From a virus: a stretch of DNA of 31,964 bases. How positions within the stretch are numbered: position 1 is the stretch's first letter; each line of letters starts with the position of its first letter. Shown here piece after piece: positions 27,901 through 31,964 of this stretch. The notes under the pieces are model-generated. The model did not search any database and was not told the origin of the DNA. It saw only the letters and a list, made by a program, of their open reading frames with translations. Position numbers and translations under genes: made by a program. The stretch spans positions 1 through 31,964 of the IMG/VR virus record IMGVR_UViG_3300023179_000337; one strand, given 5' to 3'.

Positions 27901-28514
27901 CTTTCCACTACTTTGGTTTGTAAAAAATTATCCGAATTAACAGATACGCTTACAAACCCATGAAAGGCTCTCAAATGACTATATTTGTTAGTGTAATAAG
28001 ATGAAAGAGTTAAATGATCGCTTTTAGATCCAGATACGTATAAATTTATAGTGTAATCGTTTTTTCTTAAAAAATTTTCGTTTTGCCAAGAATTATATCT
28101 AGTAACTATTATTTGATTACTCGCTTTACCTGTTGGCAAATTATAAGTTTTACCATTAGAATTTAATGGATGTATATAAATATAATCTGGAAAAATATTT
28201 TTGGCCGTTAAAGCGTTTTCAAGTATCAAATTATAAGAATCTCCATTTTTATCAAAAATTGTAGCCCTAACATTGTATGTGTTTGGAAATTTATAATGAT
28301 GTTTAGCGGATGATCCAGTAAAAATGGTATCATCTCCAAAATCCCATATTATGTAATTGTTTGAATAAAAATTTCTGTCTGTAAAATTTGGACTCCAACT
28401 CAATGAGAAATAAAAAGCTGTATTTTCTAAAGTATAAGATTCGTAAGTTTCTGGCGCTCTATAATCATCATAAACTTTACATACTATTTTTACACTGGAT
28501 AATAAATGTGTCAT
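24927..28514 (-). CDS. Large baseplate-associated protein in the gp7 position, PKD-like and NHL-like domains
   Basis: This 1195-aa protein directly follows gp6 with a 4-bp gap. The N-terminal ~100 residues are PKD-like (IIWDFGDDTIF, HHYKFPNTYNVRATI at ~53-83). A long beta-rich region follows. Residues ~545-860 have NHL-type strands (DRFGNLYVSLTD, DLNHNVYVAYTH, DAEQNLYVLHKTD, DSSGELWVVNNVDG), suggesting a propeller. The C-terminal ~190 residues (SVRRALDLLSMGQKKVFG, then YNWGWGLV and FKDWSKFGGLMD) form a separate conserved-looking domain that I associate, from memory, with T4-like phage baseplate proteins. T4 gene 7, the wedge initiator of about the same size, follows gene 6, so a gp7-like anchor with added surface domains is reasonable but unproven. 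Confidence 0.75.
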   Translation of the reverse strand: MTHLLSSVKIVCKVYDDYRAPETYESYTLENTAFYFSLSWSPNFTDRNFYSNNYIIWDFGDDTIFTGSSAKHHYKFPNTYNVRATIFDKNGDSYNLILENALTAKNIFPDYIYIHPLNSNGKTYNLPTGKASNQIIVTRYNSWQNENFLRKNDYTINLYVSGSKSDHLTLSSYYTNKYSHLRAFHGFVSVSVNSDNFLQTKVVESTKTNSVSVYAIPYTTGYVDNNWKMDFNFYNSHVEGSCFIGSSGSNKDIDNIYFIDQKQSDFNQKSVDIIYASFNSKEFNDNDILNNNLNNFFENYDEGYFNLPWSAQTIRSIFNPASSIRITSNGISIEGSNKTVGTLSAQSVYPFDIYPIKWKNTNIPFVLNLKDNEDYSVKAYEPIYNFHTGEFNNELYDVNLKLIKYVDLDPLQEYVNVSAYELKDAVFSKNESVPRYNDSPYFAGKVSLPYEAKTVAISATVKIQDVPVPKIYPIYGFISQLGVSKIKRYQKLSVYNYCNTEELEFYFKPSLHTFTDTTTANFHVSYCPLNYIDEDKENRVFILDADNDKIYRTDVEGNPISIIDLKDVNYLDNFGVLRSNVSFLNHNNTASPMWSTTDRFGNLYVSLTDAISVIKINYETDTVGVVYLPPFSSENLELFDMDLYRKKGKIISKISDVSTDIKTIEGKYDIRTIQKYPQYFGFVGENTIIPSCVDVDLNHNVYVAYTHPLSNFICKYANNGKLLDIIYFNYLEVPQEIIVDNTNNLWVGVENINESSFLNYEREDYVYHINTESLEKTKIRGIEGFGMMSIDAEQNLYVLHKTDTISKINFSTKTKKDYTFSQGTVRYEYLKDIGGIAVDSSGELWVVNNVDGKIYFADTKNMNTPLSALPFVKLKDFQLKTLQDLQSVYFVTGDWTGFRWINKFIKTENPQPRTIQGLSTYFDILEPKPAIAKKGENLDASLQFKSYIQQESLFDKRVLLDDFIGQIIGKNENIDEIGKVIYEKITNFVENNSDIDTCNIQQLISYAESTGIELNKYLYSYPPSVRRALDLLSMGQKKVFGSPNVYNRNFALSSIRYLKNNNLGSEINIDTGKFIAGYPIVTFELFSENFKLVTNTIVEGYKNGDIIPLSSVNYNWGWGLVTATKEQSGSEIKQYYKFYNYIPNKELEIYDNVIDFDSDFTTITPQQTSFKDWSKFGGLMDKSLSYSLYRGLKLV

Positions 28515-28518
28515 TTGT

Positions 28519-30354
28519 TTAATTTATGATAATATTTTTTCTTAAAACTTCATAGTCTTCATAAAAAACAGTTTTAAAATAAGGTAATTTTATAGATTGT
28601 GTCGTTATGAATATATCTTCGCTAGGAGCATTATATATGGGATTATGTATTAAAAAACTCAAACCATTTATTAAAATTTTTTGATTGTTAACCAACCTTT
28701 CGGTGTAAAAAGAATCAACGCCATTGATTTGATATAATGATGAATTTAATTGGTCAATATTAATATACTTTCCCAATTGTAAATTATCAAAATATGATTT
28801 AAAAAGATTTATTATATTTTCTATTAATGATTGATTGCTCACAAATGATTGATTTGTTTTATTAATATAAAGCTTTGTTTCAGATATTATTTCTGGATAT
28901 AAATTTTTAGTTGAAATTTCTTCAGTTGTAGCAACTCCCAATCCTAAAGAAACATAAACTGGATCTTGAAATACTATTTCCGATGTTATTACTTTTAAAG
29001 GTGTTATTGAATCTTTTATTTTATTCTTTAACCCCAAATTTAAAAATCTATTATAATTAGCATTTTCATTTTGAGGAACTCTTGGTATACAATATAAATT
29101 TATATTATTAAAAGAACAAGAGTTTCCAAAATTTATTTGATTAAACATAATTCTACTATCCAAATTGGGTTGAGATAATCCCAAATCGAAATAATATTTC
29201 ATGTGTTCATTCGTATATAATGTATTATCAACAGCTTTAATATCTTGTATTAAATTTGAAAAATTTTTCAAAATATAATTTTCAAAATCGCTAGAATTTA
29301 TTAATCTATATTGAGTTTTATATGTATTACTAGCATTCTTCTTAATACTATCAACATCTTCTTGGAATGTGAACTTGGAAGATGGTAACGTATTAATGAA
29401 ATTTAATTTCAAGGCTTCATTTATATTCAAGATTTTCATTCCAGAAAATCTTATATTTGACATAATTTCATTATATTCAACTGAATTATACAAAAACATT
29501 CTAGATCCATTTAAAGCATTAGACCCTATTTCTCCATCTACTCCATCGCTTCTCAAATAATATATAGCAACTAAATCACCTTCATTTAATTTTTTACCAG
29601 TTATACCATCTCCAAACTTAATAACATATCTTTGATTTTCATTAAGTCTTAATTCGAATGATTCAGATAATGGATTTTCTAAAAATAAATTATTAACATT
29701 TTTCAATTGCCTCCAAGATTCGTTAGAAGGTTTCACATAAACGTGTATGTTATTATGATCTATTAAATCATTATTACCACTTTCATCAACAGATACTAAT
29801 GTCAATTCTTCAAAAGGTTCACCTGTTGAAATGTATAAAGGATATTGTACAAACGAACCTTGGTATAATAATGCAGATTCGTTTAAATCATTTAAAACTT
29901 CAAATCCAGATTCCGATTTAGTAAATGTCACATCTTCTACAAAAGAATATTGCAAATCATTTATATTAAAAAAAGCATATCTTGGAATAGTGTATATACC
30001 TATGGGTAAATCTGAATTAGATGCTGCTGAAAAAGATATTACTGATGTTTGTATTCCTATAGGATTATAGTTTAATGTTTTAACTATTCTATTAACATTC
30101 TCGTATAACTGTGCAGTTGTGAATGCAGCTTCATTTGCTGTTCTGTTTAAATAAAATAATAAAACGTGATAACTGTAAGCTACAACATCCAATAAACTAT
30201 TGAAATTTGAACCTTCAAATATTTGATCAGTGAATACTCCACCTTCAATCAATCTTTGTTGCATTAAAGTTTTCATGGATGTGGCATCGAATGCCGCATA
30301 GCTATTGAAAGATAGTGGGAAATTTTGATTAGTTATGTTATTGTCTTCGGCCAT
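28519..30354 (-). CDS. 6: Baseplate wedge protein gp6
   Basis: At 611 aa it compares with about 660 for T4 gp6, the clamp-like wedge protein that forms the inner ring of the baseplate and drives its sheath-releasing rearrangement. It follows gp25 immediately, the conserved order in T4-like phages. The N-terminal region (MKTLMQQRLIEGGVFTDQIF, then SFNSLLDVVAYSYHVLLFYLNRTANEAAF-type helices, then VNRIVKTLNYNPIG) is the recognisable gp6/J-like start. The middle has GDGITGKKLNEGDLV and YYLRSDG, typical of baseplate J-like proteins. The C-terminal part (INQLNSSLYQINGVDSFYT region) matches the family's gp6-gp6 contact region in style. It starts 5 bp after the gp25 stop and no clear ribosome site is visible. 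Confidence 0.88.
   Translation of the reverse strand: MAEDNNITNQNFPLSFNSYAAFDATSMKTLMQQRLIEGGVFTDQIFEGSNFNSLLDVVAYSYHVLLFYLNRTANEAAFTTAQLYENVNRIVKTLNYNPIGIQTSVISFSAASNSDLPIGIYTIPRYAFFNINDLQYSFVEDVTFTKSESGFEVLNDLNESALLYQGSFVQYPLYISTGEPFEELTLVSVDESGNNDLIDHNNIHVYVKPSNESWRQLKNVNNLFLENPLSESFELRLNENQRYVIKFGDGITGKKLNEGDLVAIYYLRSDGVDGEIGSNALNGSRMFLYNSVEYNEIMSNIRFSGMKILNINEALKLNFINTLPSSKFTFQEDVDSIKKNASNTYKTQYRLINSSDFENYILKNFSNLIQDIKAVDNTLYTNEHMKYYFDLGLSQPNLDSRIMFNQINFGNSCSFNNINLYCIPRVPQNENANYNRFLNLGLKNKIKDSITPLKVITSEIVFQDPVYVSLGLGVATTEEISTKNLYPEIISETKLYINKTNQSFVSNQSLIENIINLFKSYFDNLQLGKYINIDQLNSSLYQINGVDSFYTERLVNNQKILINGLSFLIHNPIYNAPSEDIFITTQSIKLPYFKTVFYEDYEVLRKNIIIN
28521..28528 (-). promoter_or_regulatory. 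Weak late-promoter-like box CATAAATT
   Basis: CATAAATT on the minus strand overlaps the end of gene 6 and lies 6 bp before the ATG of the 1195-aa gene. It matches six of eight positions of the T4 late core and is weaker than the other boxes. Confidence 0.25.
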
Positions 30355-30359
30355 ATAAT

Positions 30360-30833
30360 TTAATTGAAATAGTAACCAGATTCTGCTAATGTTCCTTTTA
30401 TTTCTAAATTATTAATGTTTAGAGATGGAGCGGATATTATTAAATCTATAATATATTGTTGTTCGTCTGTATTTGTTGTGATATTTATATTATCTACGGT
30501 TAATCTAGGCTCAAATCTTGTCAAACCTTGCAATATAGTATCTCCTAATAATCTAGCATTTGCTGTCGATATCCCAGTGAATAAAAATTGTAATAAATTC
30601 AAGCCAAATATTGGATTTAATATTTTTTGACCAGGCATTGTTGTAAATATGTTATATATACTATTTTTTATAGCGTTTAGATCATAATCAGCTACTATAT
30701 CTTTTTGCTCTTTAATATTGTATAAAGGGTTAGTTTTGGTGTAATCTATTTCTAAATCTACTTCCAAATCTATATATGTATTTTTTCTAGCTTTCGGTAA
30801 ACGATTAAATTCTTTTACAATTATAGCAGCCAT
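30360..30833 (-). CDS. 25: Baseplate wedge protein gp25
   Basis: This 157-aa protein (T4 gp25 has 132) has the full GPW/gp25 pattern: a helix AIKNSIYNIFTTMPGQ, then KILNPIFGLNLLQFLF, a second helix ending in TRFEPR, and LTVDNINI. The EPR motif is the hallmark of the family; it contacts gp6 and the sheath initiator in known baseplates. It is the first gene of the 30-kb minus-strand cluster, and its ATG lies two bases after a TCTAAATAATT element, so the message could be leaderless. gp25 and gp6 together form the conserved core wedge. Confidence 0.95.
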   Translation of the reverse strand: MAAIIVKEFNRLPKARKNTYIDLEVDLEIDYTKTNPLYNIKEQKDIVADYDLNAIKNSIYNIFTTMPGQKILNPIFGLNLLQFLFTGISTANARLLGDTILQGLTRFEPRLTVDNINITTNTDEQQYIIDLIISAPSLNINNLEIKGTLAESGYYFN

Positions 30834-30838
30834 GGAAT

Positions 30839-30846
30839 TATTTAGA
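30839..30846 (-). promoter_or_regulatory. Late-promoter-like box TCTAAATA at the head of the cluster
   Basis: TCTAAATA on the minus strand continues as ATTCC and then the gp25 ATG. With the T4 late core at -13 to -6, RNA would begin at 30833, the A of the start codon. It lies in the 27-bp gap between divergent genes. Confidence 0.55.
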
Positions 30847-30860
30847 TTTAAATTTTAATA

Positions 30861-31481
30861 TTGAAAGATATATTGCTTTTGTGTAATGAAAAATTAAGTA
30901 ATATGTATATGGCTGGAAAAATAACTATTGAAGAAATAAAAACCATTTTAAATTATCAAGATAAAATTAAAAACAAGTATAAGAGTATAAATTTTGATAC
31001 TTTTATAGAAACTGGTACTCACTATGGTTCAACGATATTTTCATTATATCCATTCTTTAAAGAATTACACACTGTAGAATTATCTGAAAATTTTTACAAT
31101 ATATGTAGGGAAAGAGCAAAATATGAAAATATCGAAAACATACATTTTCATTTGGGTAGTTCAGATATAGTTATAAAAAAAATATGCGAAGATATTAAAC
31201 AACCATTAATATTCTTTTTGGATAGTCATTGGTCTAAAGACAATACGGCTAAAGGAGAAATAGAAATTCCTCTTTTAAAAGAATTGGAGAGTATAAAAAA
31301 AAGAAATGAAAATGATATCGTTATAATAGACGATTTAAGACTTTTTGGTACAAAAAATCCAGATGATGTGGATTGGAGCGAAATAACCACAAACAATATT
31401 TTAAAAATATTGGGAGAAAATGTATTTGCTACGATGGAGTATAATGACAGATATATTGTTTTTTTAAAACAAAATATGTAA
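30861..31481 (+). CDS. Class I SAM-dependent methyltransferase
   Basis: This protein is up to 206 aa with a TTG start; ATGs at 30903 and 30909 are equally or more likely starts and would shorten it by 14 or 16 residues without touching the fold. The Rossmann methyltransferase motifs are in order: ETGTHYG (residues 50-56, SAM loop), HTVELSE (acidic end of strand 2), FHLGSSDIV (motif III region), FFLDSHW (119-124, motif IV), then IPLLKELESI and IVIIDD (155-158). This group is often linked to glycan or small-molecule methylation rather than DNA methylation, and no DNA-methylase motif (such as DPPY or NPPY) is seen. The substrate is unknown. It is transcribed away from gp25, within the structural region, and may be an accessory cargo gene. 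Confidence 0.85.
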   Translation: MKDILLLCNEKLSNMYMAGKITIEEIKTILNYQDKIKNKYKSINFDTFIETGTHYGSTIFSLYPFFKELHTVELSENFYNICRERAKYENIENIHFHLGSSDIVIKKICEDIKQPLIFFLDSHWSKDNTAKGEIEIPLLKELESIKKRNENDIVIIDDLRLFGTKNPDDVDWSEITTNNILKILGENVFATMEYNDRYIVFLKQNM

Positions 31482-31496
31482 AAATGTTTCTTTAAG

Positions 31497-31504
31497 TATA
31501 AATA
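31497..31504 (+). promoter_or_regulatory. Exact T4-type late promoter core TATAAATA
   Basis: TATAAATA followed by ATT on the plus strand lies 13 bp before the ATG of the last gene. RNA would start near 31510, leaving an 8-nt leader. It is the only plus-strand copy placed at a gene start in the window. Confidence 0.6.
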
Positions 31505-31517
31505 ATTAAGTCAAATT

Positions 31518-31964
31518 ATGGGAAAATTTATAAAATTATACGAATCGGCTATTCAAAGATTTACGAGAGGTGGTTTATTAGTGGGCGATCTTGTTAAATT
31601 TAAAGATGGATATGGGAATGATGATTTTTTTAAAGATCAAAGTTCCAACTATATAGAAAAGATTAAAAGTTTTATAAATAGTGGTTTGAATATAAGAGTT
31701 TCAAGCATTAAACCAGTGCGCCCATCTTACCAACCTGGTAACGTTTACAATGAATCTAGTGAATTTTTAGTGGATATAGTTTTGGAGAAGGCCCCAGGTC
31801 TTTATTATGAATTTATAACAGTACCAATGAGGATATTGGAACATTTTGATACTGGAGTTAATCTAGCCCCAATACCAGATGCTCTAAGATATGATAATAA
31901 GGCATCTACAGATATTACAGAATTAGGATCTATCCGTAAAGGCGCGGAAACTCTCTTGATCCAT
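31518..31964 (+). CDS. Conserved T4-like phage protein of unknown function, 3'-truncated
   Basis: The ATG at 31518 opens a frame that runs off the right edge (149 codons visible). The beginning reads MGKFIKLYESAIQRF, then GDLVKFKDGYGNDDFF, then a helix YIEKIKSFINSGLNIRV and a beta region with VDIVLEKAPG and YYEFITVPMRI. This layout (GD-x-VKF, helix, G-L-x-(I)RV, then an LD-x-x-x-G turn and TVP) is one I recall from hypothetical proteins of T4-like aquatic phages. No function can be assigned. An exact late-promoter core precedes it. Confidence 0.8.
   Translation, partial: MGKFIKLYESAIQRFTRGGLLVGDLVKFKDGYGNDDFFKDQSSNYIEKIKSFINSGLNIRVSSIKPVRPSYQPGNVYNESSEFLVDIVLEKAPGLYYEFITVPMRILEHFDTGVNLAPIPDALRYDNKASTDITELGSIRKGAETLLIH

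Noticed and set aside
1-31964. tRNA genes and insertion sequences
   Set aside because: I saw no tRNA-like GTTCGA arm context, transposase frame or terminal inverted repeats; coding is nearly continuous and no gene-free stretch reaches 300 bases.

Overview
This window is a piece of the late structural region of an aquatic T4-like myovirus (a contractile-tailed caudovirus). The diagnosis rests on four recognisable T4 core genes: baseplate wedge proteins gp25 and gp6, the prohead protease gp21, and a gp4-like head-completion nuclease. A probable gp13-like neck protein and a short tail-collar fibre protein support it. The DNA is very AT-rich (roughly 70% by eye), coding is almost gap-free, and most genes lack an obvious Shine-Dalgarno sequence. 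The host cannot be read from the window. The style of the domains (Pro/Thr arrays, LamG-like, PKD-like and propeller modules) is one I associate with phages of marine or freshwater bacteria.

Layout. (1) 3-1100, plus strand: the 3' part of an unrecognised protein with a proline-rich N-terminal region. Its stop codon touches the stop codon of the oppositely oriented protease gene. (2) 1101-30833: about 30 kb, all on the minus strand. Read in the direction of transcription (right to left) the order is gp25, gp6, a 1195-aa PKD/NHL protein in the gp7 position, a 1651-aa protein with InlB-like repeats and a Thr-Pro array, a tail-collar fibre protein, a tail-assembly-chaperone-like protein, an L-lectin/FG-GAP protein, a PKD/Thr-Pro/beta-helix protein, an 80-aa protein, a repeat-propeller protein, a 1400-aa protein with a seven-repeat Asp-box-like propeller, a 533-aa propeller-like protein, two paralogous fibre-like proteins, a probable neck protein, a 71-aa protein, the gp4-like nuclease and the gp21 protease. 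The T4 order 25-6-7...12...13...21 is therefore kept, with an unusually large set of adhesion-type proteins between the collar fibre and the neck. (3) 30861-31964, plus strand: a SAM-dependent methyltransferase and the 5' part of a conserved phage protein of unknown function.

How it fits together. gp25 and gp6 build the baseplate wedge. The large multi-domain proteins probably decorate the baseplate and tail and carry the host-binding surfaces. The chaperone-like protein probably helps fold a fibre. gp13 and gp4 finish the neck and head, and gp21 matures the prohead. Expression looks late: a TAAATA-type box resembling the T4 late promoter TATAAATA lies just upstream of most genes that have an intergenic gap, often so close that transcripts would be leaderless or nearly so.

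The most interesting points are: two Thr-Pro arrays in different genes sharing an exact, in-frame 21-bp word; an identical 14-17-17-14 aromatic spacing in two neighbouring fibre-like paralogs; the late-promoter boxes placed at start codons; and several bacterial surface-protein domains (autotransporter-type beta-strand repeats, InlB-like repeats, L-type lectin, FG-GAP) gathered in one tail module.
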